Positions 26,699 to 35,868 of a stretch of 64,000 bases of DNA are shown here, one piece after another. The position numbers and the translations under genes are program-made. Numbering within the stretch: the stretch's first letter is position 1; each line of letters begins with the position of its first letter. The notes under the pieces were generated by a model that did no database searches, was not told the origin of the DNA, and saw nothing but the letters and a program-made list of their open reading frames with translations. The DNA lies in NCBI RefSeq assembly GCF_001514065.1, contig NZ_KQ948422.1, positions 434,001 through 498,000 on the forward strand, in the 5' to 3' direction. The stretch is from Streptomyces antibioticus (GTDB taxonomy: Bacteria > Actinomycetota > Actinomycetes > Streptomycetales > Streptomycetaceae).

Positions 26699-28552
26699 TC
26701 AGCCGTCGATACGGTGCGTGCTCCAGAAGGACGTGAGATCCGTGCTGGTCGCCGCCTGAGCCGCCGCCTTGAACTCGGCGGTGGTCGAGACGCCGTACCA
26801 GTGTGAACTCGCGTAACTCTTCAGCAGGTTGGTCATCGCCGTGTCACCGATCAGCCGCCGCAGATCGTGCAGGGCGCACTTGCCGTAGCCGTAGACGACG
26901 GTGGAGTACCGGGACGAGTGGGCGTCCCAGTAGGCCATGGAGTTGGTGATCTTCTCCGCCGAGGAGGCCCAGGAGACGCTGTTCCAGCAGTTGGCGCCGG
27001 TCTTGCCGAGGGCGAGGTCGGTGGCGTAGTCGGTGAACGACTCGTCCAGCCAGGGGCTGTTGTACTCGTCGTCGCCCACGATGCCGTACCACCACTGGTG
27101 GCCGATCTCGTGGGTGAGCGCGGTGGTGCTGACGAGGTCCAGGACGAAGCCCGGGTACTCCATGCCGCCGAACCAGTAGTTGTTGTCGATGACCGCGTCC
27201 AACTCACCGTAGGGGTAGGCCCCGAAGCGGCCGGCGTGTGCGTCGACGGCGGTCTTGGCGGTGCTCAGCATCGACTGCGCGTCGGAGGAGCTGATGCCCG
27301 AGACGGAGTAGATGTTGATGGGCGTTCCGGCCGCCGAGGTCCCGGAGATCTTGCTGAACGGGCCCGCCGCCCAGGCGAAGTCCCGGACCTTCGACGCGGT
27401 CGCCGTGGTGACGGTGCGCCCGCTGGAACCGGGGGTGTCGGTCGAGGTGCCGGTGGCCGGGACCAGGAGCGAACTCGGGTGGTCCAGCGTCACCTTGAAG
27501 TCGGCGGCCAGGGAGTAGAACGACTCGCCGTTGTTGGTGTACGGGTCCAGGTGCCAGCCCGAGCCGTCCTTCACCGCGAGCACGGGCAGGGCGTTGCCGA
27601 TGTTGTTGAACGCGCCGTCATGGCCGAACCGGTCGGCGCCGCTGGGCACGGTGATGCCCAGGTCGAAGCCGATCGTGGCGGACTGACCCTGCGTCAGGGG
27701 TGTCGCCAGGGTGATCTTGAGCGCCGTGCAGGCGACGGAGAGTGAACCGGCCGTGCCGCCGGTGACGTTGGTGACCGTGATCGGCATCGCGTCGCAGGTG
27801 CCGTGGTAGTTGTCCCACAGGCGCAGGTACACCTCGCTCAGCGCGGTCGAGGAGGCGTTGGTGAAGGTGGCGCTCTCGTGGCCGGTCCAGACGGTGCCGG
27901 AGGTGTTGCTGCTCAGGTTCACCGTGTACGACGGCGCGACCGGCGTCCGGGTCGAGTCCGCCGGCGGGACGGTGTCGCCGGAGGTGTCGAGGGCGATGTC
28001 GTCAAGGACGAAGCTGGTCTGAAGGCTGGAGTCCTCGGTGCCGGTGAAGGCGAGGGTGACGGTCTGCCCCGCGAACGACGACACGTCGAGGGTCTTCTTC
28101 ACGTACCCCGTGGCCTTGTTGAGGTTCGAGTACGTCGCCAGCGTGGTACTGCCGATCTTCACCGTCAGCTTGTCGTAGGCGGTGGACGAGGTGGTCTCGG
28201 TGGTGTCGATGTGCAGCCAGAAGGACAGGGTGGCGGTGCTGCAGCCGGACGGGATCGTCACGCTCTGCGAGAGCGTGTCGGTGTGTGTACCGCCGGTGCC
28301 ATCGAGCCAGGCGAAGCTGGTGCCGCCGTGCGCGGACTGGCCGGAACGGCTGGTAATGACGCTCGTGGACGACTGCGTCCAGGGCGAAGTGCCGCTCTCG
28401 AAGCCGCCGTTGACGACCGCCTGGGTCGGCGTGCAGGCCGCGGCCGCGTCGGTGGCGGCGGACGCCGGCTGGACGGGGAGCAGGGACACGGCGACCAGCG
28501 CGGCGACGGCGAGGGCGCGCGCGGCGACGGGTCTGTGGGGGATGGTTCTCAC
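26699..28552 (-). CDS. Secreted M1-family zinc metallopeptidase with N-terminal beta-sandwich domain
   Basis: A 617-residue protein from GTG 28550-28552 (AGGAG upstream). Signal peptide is about residues 1-33 (ending ASAA). A beta-sandwich follows at about 38-190 ([20 protein letters not shown]), typical of carbohydrate or substrate-binding modules on secreted hydrolases. The M1 fold spans about 205-617: HEIGHQWW with zinc ligands His481 and His485, catalytic Glu482, and third ligand Glu504 in [11 protein letters not shown]. The aminopeptidase exopeptidase motif GAMEN is replaced by GGMEYPG, so substrate choice may differ. Peptide hydrolysis outside the cell is expected. Monocistronic. Confidence 0.9.
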   Translation of the reverse strand: MRTIPHRPVAARALAVAALVAVSLLPVQPASAATDAAAACTPTQAVVNGGFESGTSPWTQSSTSVITSRSGQSAHGGTSFAWLDGTGGTHTDTLSQSVTIPSGCSTATLSFWLHIDTTETTSSTAYDKLTVKIGSTTLATYSNLNKATGYVKKTLDVSSFAGQTVTLAFTGTEDSSLQTSFVLDDIALDTSGDTVPPADSTRTPVAPSYTVNLSSNTSGTVWTGHESATFTNASSTALSEVYLRLWDNYHGTCDAMPITVTNVTGGTAGSLSVACTALKITLATPLTQGQSATIGFDLGITVPSGADRFGHDGAFNNIGNALPVLAVKDGSGWHLDPYTNNGESFYSLAADFKVTLDHPSSLLVPATGTSTDTPGSSGRTVTTATASKVRDFAWAAGPFSKISGTSAAGTPINIYSVSGISSSDAQSMLSTAKTAVDAHAGRFGAYPYGELDAVIDNNYWFGGMEYPGFVLDLVSTTALTHEIGHQWWYGIVGDDEYNSPWLDESFTDYATDLALGKTGANCWNSVSWASSAEKITNSMAYWDAHSSRYSTVVYGYGKCALHDLRRLIGDTAMTNLLKSYASSHWYGVSTTAEFKAAAQAATSTDLTSFWSTHRIDG

Positions 28553-29140
28553 GCGTAACTCCTTTGCGGCGACCGGGATCCCGGTCTGCTCGGCGGCTAC
28601 CCACCGGCTGGGGTGCGTCGGCGGGTGGTCGTGGGCTGCGTGTATCGATTGACGGGAGCATGCCATACGGGAGGGTGCGATGGGGATGGGCACACCGGCT
28701 CGGAGACCGATTCACCGAGCGTGGATCCAGTGGGCCGAGATCAGTCGCCGGCGCCACGTCCTGTGAGGTGGCCGCTGCCGCGGCCCGTCGGATAGCCGCT
28801 CTCGCCCTTGACGACCGGGCGTGTCATGGAGCACGGGGGCAGCTACACCCACCCAACGCCCCGTCTCCTAGGGCTAGTTGACCCAGGGGTGAATGTGCTC
28901 CACGTCACCCTGCGGCCAGCGAAGAAGTGACCCCTGCCGCGCCGTCAACCTGGCATGCTCATGCGTACTTACTGACAGGTAATAACCGCCGCGCACTGTC
29001 ACGAGGACAGCCGCGCCGCGCAGCCACGCCCACCCCCGCTCGTACCCGCTCACCCGAACATCGCCATGGCACCCGCGCCAGGCCACTTCGCCACTCCTTC
29101 CCGAAGCACACCCCCCACCACCGCTCCCGAGGACTCACGC
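28553..29140. other. Divergent promoter region between the M1 peptidase and lipoprotein genes
   Basis: No gene with motif or ribosome site is seen in these 590 bp. It contains an AT-richer stretch at about 28955-28985 with the arms TTAC and GTAA around TGACAG, reminiscent of a TetR-type half-site repeat, roughly 160 bp before the lipoprotein start. This is weak evidence. Confidence 0.3.
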
Positions 29141-30628
29141 GTGCACAGACTCAGAGCGCATGCCCTGGTTTCGGCCCTGTCGACGATCACCGTCGCGGCC
29201 CTACTGGCCACCGGCTGCTCCGCCCACTCCCCCGCCACCACCGGCGACGCAGCCGCCCCGACGGCCGAAGCCTCGAAGCCCGGCACCGACGACGAACGAC
29301 TCGCGGTCGTCTCCGCCCCGACCGGCGGCGTCGCCACCCCGACCGCCGTGGCCGCCGCGAACACGCCCGACCAGGCCCGGGCCAGGAAATCCGCGCTCAA
29401 GGTCGCGTCGTACGACAAGAAGAGCGGCCGGGCGGTCATAGCGGCACGGGCCTCCGGCTCGGGCACGGCACCGTCGGCAACCCCCTCGACAACGACCCCT
29501 TCCTCGCCCGCCGCCACCGGCACTGCCCAGGACCCGGGCTCGGACGGCGCGAATTCCAAGGCAGCCGTGGCTGTCGGCGACGTCATCGCCAGCGCCCCCG
29601 CCCCCGGCGCCCCCGACGGCGTACTGGCCAAGGTGACCGAGATCGTCGACACCGCGGCGGACGGCAGTGCGACCGTCCAGACGGAACCGGCCAAGCTCAA
29701 CTCCGTTCTGGGCAGGAGCAAGGCGGACGGTGCGGTCCCCGTCGACCCGTCCGCCCTGAAGGTCGAGCCGCTCGTCGAGGGCGTGAAGGTCTCCTGGGCG
29801 AAGACCGGTGACCTCACCTTCGGCCCCGAGGGTGCGAAGCTCCCGCTGGGCAGCCTGCGCATCGACGTCGGAACCGCTGTGCAGACCGCCGCAGGTGCCC
29901 CCGCCTCGGCCGCCGCCTCGCTCAAGGGCTTTGTCCAACTGGCCCCCGAGGTCGCCTTCTCGTACGACGGATCCCGCGCCGCCGCGAGCTCTTCACCCAG
30001 CGGCGCGTTCCTGGGGCTGACCGGCGAGTGGACCTCCCAGTGGCAGCTGAAGGGCCGCGCGGCCGGCACGACAAACGGCAAGCCGATCCGCATCCCCTTC
30101 GCCGAACTGCACGCCGACCCCGTGATCCAGGTCGGCCCCGTCCCGATCGTCGTCAATCTCGATCTCGTCTGCTACTTCCGGGTGGACGCCGACGGCCGCG
30201 TCACCGTCGACGCCGAACAGCACCTCAAGGGCGACTTCCGCGCAGGCGGCAACTTCACCTGGGCCAAGGGCTGGCGCGGCGTCAGCGAATCCCACATGAC
30301 CGGCGAGCCCCTCAAGACGACGGTCACCGCCGTCGGCAACGTCAAGGCCGCCATGGGCGCCGAAGCGACGGTGGGCCTCTACGGCACGGTGGGCGTCACC
30401 GCCGACCTCGCCCCCTATCTCCGCGCCGAATCCAACGCGGCAGCCGGCGGCTCGGCGAACGGCACCGGCTCCGCCTCCGGTTCCTGGGCTCTGTACGGCG
30501 GAGTCGACCTGAGCGGCACGCTGAATCTGCAGCTGTCCATCTTCGGCACCCCCGTCTTCCAGACGCGGATTCCTCTGGGCGCCGTGCACGAGGAGTGGCT
30601 GCTGACCAAGGGCGAAGTGAGGACGTAG
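29141..30628 (+). CDS. Putative surface lipoprotein of unknown function
   Basis: A 495-residue protein from GTG 29141 (GAGGA upstream). A hydrophobic signal (ALVSALSTITVAALLATGC) ends in a Cys fitting a lipobox (ATGC), so it is probably diacylated and anchored outside. A low-complexity Ser/Thr/Pro/Ala linker (about 25-165) follows, and then a beta-rich domain: KVTEIVDTAADGSATVQTEP, QVGPVPIVVNLDLVCYFRVD, ALYGGVDLSGTLNLQLSIFG. The repeating beta strands with few charged surfaces resemble a solenoid or barrel, but no family is recognised. It is divergent from the M1 peptidase. Function unknown. Confidence 0.75.
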   Translation: MHRLRAHALVSALSTITVAALLATGCSAHSPATTGDAAAPTAEASKPGTDDERLAVVSAPTGGVATPTAVAAANTPDQARARKSALKVASYDKKSGRAVIAARASGSGTAPSATPSTTTPSSPAATGTAQDPGSDGANSKAAVAVGDVIASAPAPGAPDGVLAKVTEIVDTAADGSATVQTEPAKLNSVLGRSKADGAVPVDPSALKVEPLVEGVKVSWAKTGDLTFGPEGAKLPLGSLRIDVGTAVQTAAGAPASAAASLKGFVQLAPEVAFSYDGSRAAASSSPSGAFLGLTGEWTSQWQLKGRAAGTTNGKPIRIPFAELHADPVIQVGPVPIVVNLDLVCYFRVDADGRVTVDAEQHLKGDFRAGGNFTWAKGWRGVSESHMTGEPLKTTVTAVGNVKAAMGAEATVGLYGTVGVTADLAPYLRAESNAAAGGSANGTGSASGSWALYGGVDLSGTLNLQLSIFGTPVFQTRIPLGAVHEEWLLTKGEVRT

Positions 30629-30718
30629 AAACGCTCGCGGCCAGGACGAGCCGGAGCGGGCCTGCTCTGTAGGCCGTGCAAAAGCGCCCTGATGGATGAC
30701 ATCACCGTCGAGGCAGAA

Positions 30719-30751
30719 GGCGCCCACAGGTTCGCCGGGCATGTGGGCGCC
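30719..30751. terminator. Inverted repeat downstream of the lipoprotein gene
   Basis: The arms GGCGCCCACA (30719-30728) and TGTGGGCGCC (30742-30751) are exact reverse complements around a 13-base loop. The repeat sits about 90 bp after the lipoprotein stop and before the convergent decayed phosphatase gene, a suitable place for a terminator serving both strands. There is no T-run, which is usual in Streptomyces. Confidence 0.45.
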
Positions 30752-30814
30752 GAACTCGACGGTGGGGCTGAGGCAGGGCCAGTCGGCGGGTTGGCTTGTG
30801 CTTTACGTCGTCGT

Positions 30815-32054
30815 TCACAGGATCAGCTGAGCCGTTACCGGGCGTGATGGTGCTGGCGGGCAGCAAGGATTGCGACGTCGTCCTCGTACGCGCCGTTTGG
30901 GTTCGTAGCCGCCCAGCCCGGTGCCGATGGGCGGGCCGGCCGGCAGCCACAGGATGTCGATGCTGCCGTCCGGGCGCAGCACGGCGGGCGGCGGGTGTCC
31001 TGCGCCGGCTGCGGTGCATGTGCCGTCCTGCGGGTCCACGACCGCGAGGAGGCAGGTGGCGAGGCGCTCGAGCCCGAGCTGTGCGACCTGGCGGTCGAAC
31101 TCTTCGAGGATCTCTTCGACGCCCGTGACGTTGGTGGCGATGGTGCGCAGCAGGGAGCGGTACTGGCTCATGGTGACGGCGGCCTGGAAGCCGTGACCCA
31201 TCACGTCACCCATGACCAGGAGAGTCCGCGCATCGGGCAGAGGCATCGAGTCGTACCAGTCTCCGCCGACCAGGAGTCTGCGGCCGGAGGGAAGATAGCG
31301 GGCGCTCACACTCGTCCGAGGCCAGGTTGCCCAGCCATGGCCGCCCGACGTCCATGCAATGGCGCGTGGCGATACCGCGAGGGATGTCGATGTAGGGGCC
31401 CGGTCCGCCCATCTGGTGCAGCAGCCACTCCATCCCCGCAGGCGCGGAGCCCCTCACCTTGCGCAGCCGCACGAAGCCGGGCCGAGGTGGGGGCGCACTG
31501 GTGAACTCCTCCTCCACGATGCCCACTGCGGCCATGTCCGCCTGCGAGGGGGCCAGGAGGTCGGACAGTTCCTGGCACGTGGTCTCGATGTCGAGGGTGG
31601 TGCCGACCCGCGTGGCCACAGCATCCAGCAGGGCGAGCCGTAGATGAGCGGTCTCCAGAGCGTCCAGGTAGCTGCGCAGACTGCTGATCTCCACGCCGAT
31701 CCAGCACAGGCCTGCATCCTGCCCGGGCAGTTCCACGCGGTGATAGACCGCCCGCCACAACCGTTGCCCGAGCGGAGAGGAGACACCGGTCGTTCCTGAG
31801 ACGGTCGTCTCGCGTGGCTGACCGTCCGCGAGGACCTCGGCCAGGACATCGTCCGGGCGTTGCAGGTCCGGCAGCACTTCCCCGAGCGTGCGCCCCAGGA
31901 ACGCGGACGCGGGCAGGCCGCTGATCTCGGCTCATGCCGGATTGACGTAGAGATGTCGCAACTGCGCATCGAGGACGACGATGGCGGCCAGGGTCCCCTC
32001 GACCAGCTGACGCCCGGGAAGGCCCTTGCCCTTGGGAAAGTGCCACTGCGGCAT
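30815..32054 (-). pseudogene. Decayed PAS-GAF-PP2C (SpoIIE) phosphatase gene
   Basis: Reading leftward from ATG 32052-32054, a PAS domain (QLVEGTLAAIVVLDAQLRHL, YVNPA) is interrupted by a TGA at 31932-31934 and resumes AEISGLPASAFLGRTLGEVL. A GAF domain follows (VATRVGTTLDIETTCQELSD, AAVGIVEEEF, WLGNLASDE). The frame then changes near 31310 and the linker to the phosphatase is missing. The PP2C part (LVGGDWYDSMPLPDARTLLV, GDVMGHGFQAAVTMSQYRSL, AGAGHPPPAVL) ends after GTGLGGYEPKR without its last metal-binding TDG motif. A stop, frameshift, internal loss and truncation together make it clearly non-functional. It is of the same kind as the intact phosphatase at 24266-25465, but not close in sequence. 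Confidence 0.75.
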
Positions 32055-32245
32055 GGCCCCGTCACCGTTCGCAGATGTGCCTCTCGCTGCCGTCAACGGA
32101 GCTCATCCATACCCGGTTCATCCGCTGATCTCTCGTCCGGGCGGAGCCGACCGCGGCCCGGTCGGTGGCTCCCTGACCTTCCTCAGCCGCAACTCAAAGC
32201 ACGCCGGTGCATCACTTTCGTGAAACATGGGGCTTCTACTGTGAA

Positions 32246-32261
32246 TGAACCGGTTGGTTCA
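32246..32261. promoter_or_regulatory. Inverted repeat, possible TetR-type operator before the TauD-like gene
   Basis: The arms TGAACC and GGTTCA mirror each other around GGTT. Sequences of this shape are typical of TetR-family operators. It covers the upstream in-frame ATG at 32245, which argues that translation starts further down at GTG 32296. The cognate regulator is not known; a truncated TetR gene lies at the other end of this cluster (40253-40729). Confidence 0.5.
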
Positions 32262-32295
32262 ATCGGGCTTCGCTCCGGGGACTTCAGGAGGCGCT

Positions 32296-33135
32296 GTGCC
32301 GGACGTCAGCTCCGCAAGTTTCATCCCGCGCAAGGTGACCGGCCCGCAGGAGGCGGCAGAGGTGCTCGCCGCCGAGGGTGCGGCCATCGTGACCGGGCTG
32401 GCGGACGAGGAGAGGGCGGTCGCGATGGGCCGCGCGATCATGGGGGACCGGGCGGTGCGGTGCGGCACTCAGTTCGAGGCGACGAAGGAGAGCGCCCGGG
32501 TCGAGGCGATGCAGATGAAGGCGCAGCCCGCCGACGGACGCGGCCGCAAACGCGACGCCGCCGGCCCGTCCGAGGAACGGATGGTCGCCCACAACGACGG
32601 CTTCGCTTTCGGTGACTACGCCCCCGACCATCTGTTCCTGTGGTGCGAGCGGCCCGCGGCCCGCGGCGGCGACTCCTTCCTGATCGACACGTCGCGGTTG
32701 CTGGACCTGCTGGCCGCAGATCCCGGCAGCGCCGCGCTCGCCGACTTCTGCCGCACGGTCGACATCGACCACTCCGAGCCCAACTACCCGCAGCGCGGCT
32801 TCTCACCGATCGTCCGGCGGACCCCGTCGGGCCGTTTCCAGGGCCGTCACCATCCCTATCTCGCGCCGGTCGAGGGCCCGTTGGAGCTGGAGCACTGGAC
32901 GTATGTGCGCGCCTGGCAGGCCGCGGTCGTCGCGGCCCGTGACAGCGGTCCGATGTTCCGGGTGGGCCCGGGCGAGATGATCTGCGTCGACAACTACCGG
33001 GTGTTGCACGGCAGGGACGGATACAGCGACCCGCGGCGCAGGGTGTGTTCGATCTGGGGCTGGAGCCAGGACGCGGTCGCGGTTCCGGACGGTCCGCTGG
33101 ACATTGTCGTCCCCCGGATCCCGATGGCGTCGTGA
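32296..33135 (+). CDS. TauD/TfdA-like Fe(II)/2-oxoglutarate-dependent dioxygenase
   Basis: A 279-residue oxygenase from GTG 32296, with AGGAGG four bases upstream. A jelly-roll core shows the metal triad: H-N-D in MVAHNDGFAFGDYAPDHLFL, and the distal His in NYRVLHGRDGYSDPRRRV, whose following Arg binds 2-oxoglutarate. It expects Fe(II), O2 and 2-oxoglutarate and hydroxylates or oxidatively demethylates a small molecule in the cytoplasm. It precedes the Rieske oxygenase by 580 bp, so it may be a separate transcript under the 32246-32261 site. Family firm; relation to the Rieske pathway is inferred from adjacency. Confidence 0.85.
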   Translation: MPDVSSASFIPRKVTGPQEAAEVLAAEGAAIVTGLADEERAVAMGRAIMGDRAVRCGTQFEATKESARVEAMQMKAQPADGRGRKRDAAGPSEERMVAHNDGFAFGDYAPDHLFLWCERPAARGGDSFLIDTSRLLDLLAADPGSAALADFCRTVDIDHSEPNYPQRGFSPIVRRTPSGRFQGRHHPYLAPVEGPLELEHWTYVRAWQAAVVAARDSGPMFRVGPGEMICVDNYRVLHGRDGYSDPRRRVCSIWGWSQDAVAVPDGPLDIVVPRIPMAS

Positions 33136-33714
33136 AATCTCCGCCGTTGCAGGTGTGAGCTCGCGCAGCGGGCGCAGCCGGCCGTCACGGACGTTTGAGG
33201 ACCCGCACCGCACTCCCCCACGTCACAGGCGTCACCACACCTGGCTGCGCGACCGGCCCCACCTTCCACGGTTACTCACTTCGCCCCCCACGCCGAAACC
33301 GGGCACGGAATCCGCAAGTAACAAACACGGAATGGCAGGGCAATCTACGTGCGTCAGTCTCGGCTTGGTCGTCCGGCGGCAGACAGTCGGCACTGAGCAC
33401 GGAGGGATGCGCGATGAGCTGTGTCAGCGCGTGCAGCACGGACCTCCGGTGCCGTGCCCACCAGTCGGCCTGGACCCGCGGACGCGTGGCGCACGGTTCA
33501 CATCCGGAGTCCGAGGGCTCTCACACCTGACCTCGTACCGATGACCGCGCCCGGCGCCCTGCCCGCTCAGCGGTTCCACGGTGCCTCCACCCCGGGATCG
33601 GCTCGTCACCGGCGCTCTCTCGCCTCACACGTGTTCACACCACCGTACCGGCGTGCGCGCATCACAGGTGTCTGTCCGGCCGTTCCCCGCCGCGCCACGC
33701 AGAAGGACCTCCGC
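33136..33714. other. Leader region of the Rieske oxygenase operon, no supported gene
   Basis: No domain-bearing frame is visible on either strand. The stretch should hold the promoter of the Rieske-reductase-transporter operon. Around 33290-33330 the sequence is AT-richer (for example CAAGTAACAAACACGG), a plausible promoter zone. No operator could be picked out. Confidence 0.3.
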
Positions 33715-34755
33715 ATGACCACTGCTCCACCCCGGCCGACTCTCCCCCGGGACTGCACGTTCGACGCCGACGACTGGGCGATCCTCGCCCAACACTGGTA
33801 CCCGGTCGCCCTGTCGAGAGAGATCGGCGACGCCCCGACCGCGGTGCGCCTGCTCGACGAGACGCTGGTGGCCTACCGGGCGGGCGGCAACGTGGTCGTG
33901 GCCCACGACATCTGCCCGCACCGCGGGGTGCCTCTGAGCCTGGGCGGCGGCGACGGGAACGGCATCACCTGCGCCTATCACGGGTTGCGCTTCGGCGAGG
34001 GCGGCCGGTGCGTGCAGGTACCGGCGCACCCGGAGTCGAAGATCCCGTCCCGGCTGAACCTGCGGACCTACCCCGTCGTCGAGCGGTACGGGCTGGTGTG
34101 GACGTGCCTGCGCCCCGAGCCCGACGCGGCCCCGGTGATCCCGGCGATGGCCCACTGGGACGAGGCGGGCTTCCAGCACATCAACTGTCCCTGGATCGAC
34201 ATCGCCGCCTTCGCCGGGCGCCAGGTCGAGGGCTTCCTCGACGTCGCCCACTTCGGCTTCGTCCACCTCGGCTCCTTCGGCGACCCCGACAACGTGGAGG
34301 TCCCCGACTACACCCCGGTCCGCCACCGCTACGGCCACTCCGTCGACTACTGGAGCACCGTCGGCAACTACCCGCACGGCACCAAGCAGGCCCCGCCCGG
34401 CTTCCGGTGGCTGCGCCGCTTCGACGTGCACCTGCCGTTCACGGCCACGCTCGTCGTGCACTTCCCCGACGGTGGGCTGCTCAACATCATGAACGCCGCC
34501 TCCCCCGTCTCCGCCCGCCAAACCCGCATGTTCGCGCCCATCGCCCGCAACTTCGACACCGACCAACCCGTCCAGGAGGTATACGACTTCAACCGCACAG
34601 TCTTCGAGGAGGACCGCGCCGTCGTCGAGGTCCAGAAACCCGAGAACCTCCCCCTCGACCCGAAACTCGAAGTGCACATCCCCGCCGACCGCAGTTCCAT
34701 CGCCTACCGCCGCGGCCTGCGCGACCTGGGCCTGAGCCACTTCTTCACCGCGTAG
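33715..34755 (+). CDS. Rieske non-haem iron oxygenase, VanA-like (aromatic/heterocycle O- or N-demethylase type)
   Basis: A 346-residue terminal oxygenase; ATG 33715 follows GAAGGA. Rieske ligands are Cys67 and His69 (ICPHRG) and Cys86 and His89 (CAYHGLRF). The mononuclear iron triad begins EGFLDVAHFGFVH with Asp176, His179 and His184. The single-component length and close similarity of layout to vanillate O-demethylase and caffeine N-demethylases point to oxidative demethylation or hydroxylation of a small ring compound. It is followed after 9 bp by its reductase, then by an importer and a deaminase. The substrate is inferred only from neighbours. Confidence 0.9.
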   Translation: MTTAPPRPTLPRDCTFDADDWAILAQHWYPVALSREIGDAPTAVRLLDETLVAYRAGGNVVVAHDICPHRGVPLSLGGGDGNGITCAYHGLRFGEGGRCVQVPAHPESKIPSRLNLRTYPVVERYGLVWTCLRPEPDAAPVIPAMAHWDEAGFQHINCPWIDIAAFAGRQVEGFLDVAHFGFVHLGSFGDPDNVEVPDYTPVRHRYGHSVDYWSTVGNYPHGTKQAPPGFRWLRRFDVHLPFTATLVVHFPDGGLLNIMNAASPVSARQTRMFAPIARNFDTDQPVQEVYDFNRTVFEEDRAVVEVQKPENLPLDPKLEVHIPADRSSIAYRRGLRDLGLSHFFTA

Positions 34756-34764
34756 GGGCCCGCC

Positions 34765-35739
34765 GTGCAGACACTCGACGTCATCGTCCACACGATCTCC
34801 CTCGCCTCCGCCACCAGCCGCACCTACGAACTCCGGGCGGCGGACGGCGGGCCGCTGCCGTCCTTCGAGGCCGGCGCCCACATCGACGTACATCTCGGGC
34901 CCTCCCTCGTCCGTCCGTACTCCCTGTGCAACTCACCCCGGGAAAAAGGCCGTTACCTGATCTGCGTACGGCGCGACGACACCGGGCGGGGCGGCTCCCG
35001 CACCCTGCACCGCGACCTCACCGTGGGCCGACGGCTCCGGATCTCGGCCCCGCGCAACCACTTCCCGCTCGTGGCGGCCGGGCATCACGTGCTCGTCGCG
35101 GGCGGTATCGGCATCACACCCCTGCTGTCGATGGCCGAAGCCCTGGCCGCGCGGGGAGCGTCGTTCGTCCTGCACCACTACACCTCCAGCGCCGCGGAGG
35201 CCCCCCTGCTGGAGCGGCTCCAGAACTCCGCTCCCGGCGAGCGGGCCGTGGTCCACCACAGCGACCAGGGGGACACCGTCCGCGCGGGGCTGCCCCCCGA
35301 ACTCCAGGTCCCCGAACCGGACACGGCCGTCTACGTCTGCGGGCCCGACGGCTTCATGACCCACGTCGTGGCCGAGGCGATGGCCGCGGGCTGGCACCCC
35401 GGGCAACTTCACACCGAACGCTTCGCTCCCGCAGCCCAGGCTGCTCCAGCGACTGCGGGCGACGAGATGGCCACCGCGTTCACCGTACGGATCGCGAGCA
35501 CCGGCACCGGCTACCGCGTCCCCGCCGACCGCACCATCGCCGAGGTCCTCACCGCCCACGGCGTCGACGTCGAGCTCTCCTGCGAGCAGGGCATCTGCGG
35601 CGCTTGCCTGACCCCCGTCCTGGCCGGCGAACCCGACCACCGCGACGAGGTGCAGACCCCGGACGAGCGAGCGGCGGGTGACCGGATCACCATCTGCTGC
35701 TCCCGCGCCCGCTCCCCCGAACTCCTCCTCGGCCTGTGA
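34765..35739 (+). CDS. Flavin and [2Fe-2S] reductase of the Rieske oxygenase (VanB-like)
   Basis: A 324-residue electron-transfer protein that passes electrons from NAD(P)H to the Rieske enzyme. An FMN-binding barrel is at about residues 1-100 (VRPYSLCNSP). The NAD domain shows GHHVLVAGGIGITPLLSMAE and VYVCGPDGFM. A C-terminal plant-type ferredoxin (about 230-324) carries C-x4-C-x2-C in ELSCEQGICGACL and a fourth Cys in ITICCSRA. GTG 34765 lies 9 bp after the oxygenase stop without a strong ribosome site, so translation is probably coupled. Same transcript as the oxygenase. Confidence 0.93.
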   Translation: MQTLDVIVHTISLASATSRTYELRAADGGPLPSFEAGAHIDVHLGPSLVRPYSLCNSPREKGRYLICVRRDDTGRGGSRTLHRDLTVGRRLRISAPRNHFPLVAAGHHVLVAGGIGITPLLSMAEALAARGASFVLHHYTSSAAEAPLLERLQNSAPGERAVVHHSDQGDTVRAGLPPELQVPEPDTAVYVCGPDGFMTHVVAEAMAAGWHPGQLHTERFAPAAQAAPATAGDEMATAFTVRIASTGTGYRVPADRTIAEVLTAHGVDVELSCEQGICGACLTPVLAGEPDHRDEVQTPDERAAGDRITICCSRARSPELLLGL

Positions 35740-35760
35740 CCCGGGATCCCTGATCCCGGG
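35740..35760. terminator. Perfect inverted repeat just after the reductase stop codon
   Basis: The arms CCCGGGATC and GATCCCGGG are exact reverse complements separated by CCT, directly after the TGA at 35737-35739. There is no T-run. Placed between an enzyme pair and the importer genes, it could attenuate read-through or protect the upstream mRNA 3' end, setting different expression levels within one operon. Confidence 0.55.
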
Positions 35761-35868
35761 CCGCCGCCCGACCGGAGACCGGCCCGGCACTGTCCGGGCC
35801 TTGCCCCACCCATGTTCCTCAGGTCCGTCAGGCCGGTGCCGACCCGGCCAGTGAAAGGAAAGCGCGCC

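Noticed and set aside
28625-28760. Possible tRNA-like fold
   Set aside because: No T-loop GTTCRA consensus, no acceptor-stem pairing and no 3' CCA-compatible end could be built.
33625-34893. Leftward 422-codon frame opposite the Rieske gene
   Set aside because: Val/Gly/Asp-rich mirror of the Rieske frame, no ribosome site.
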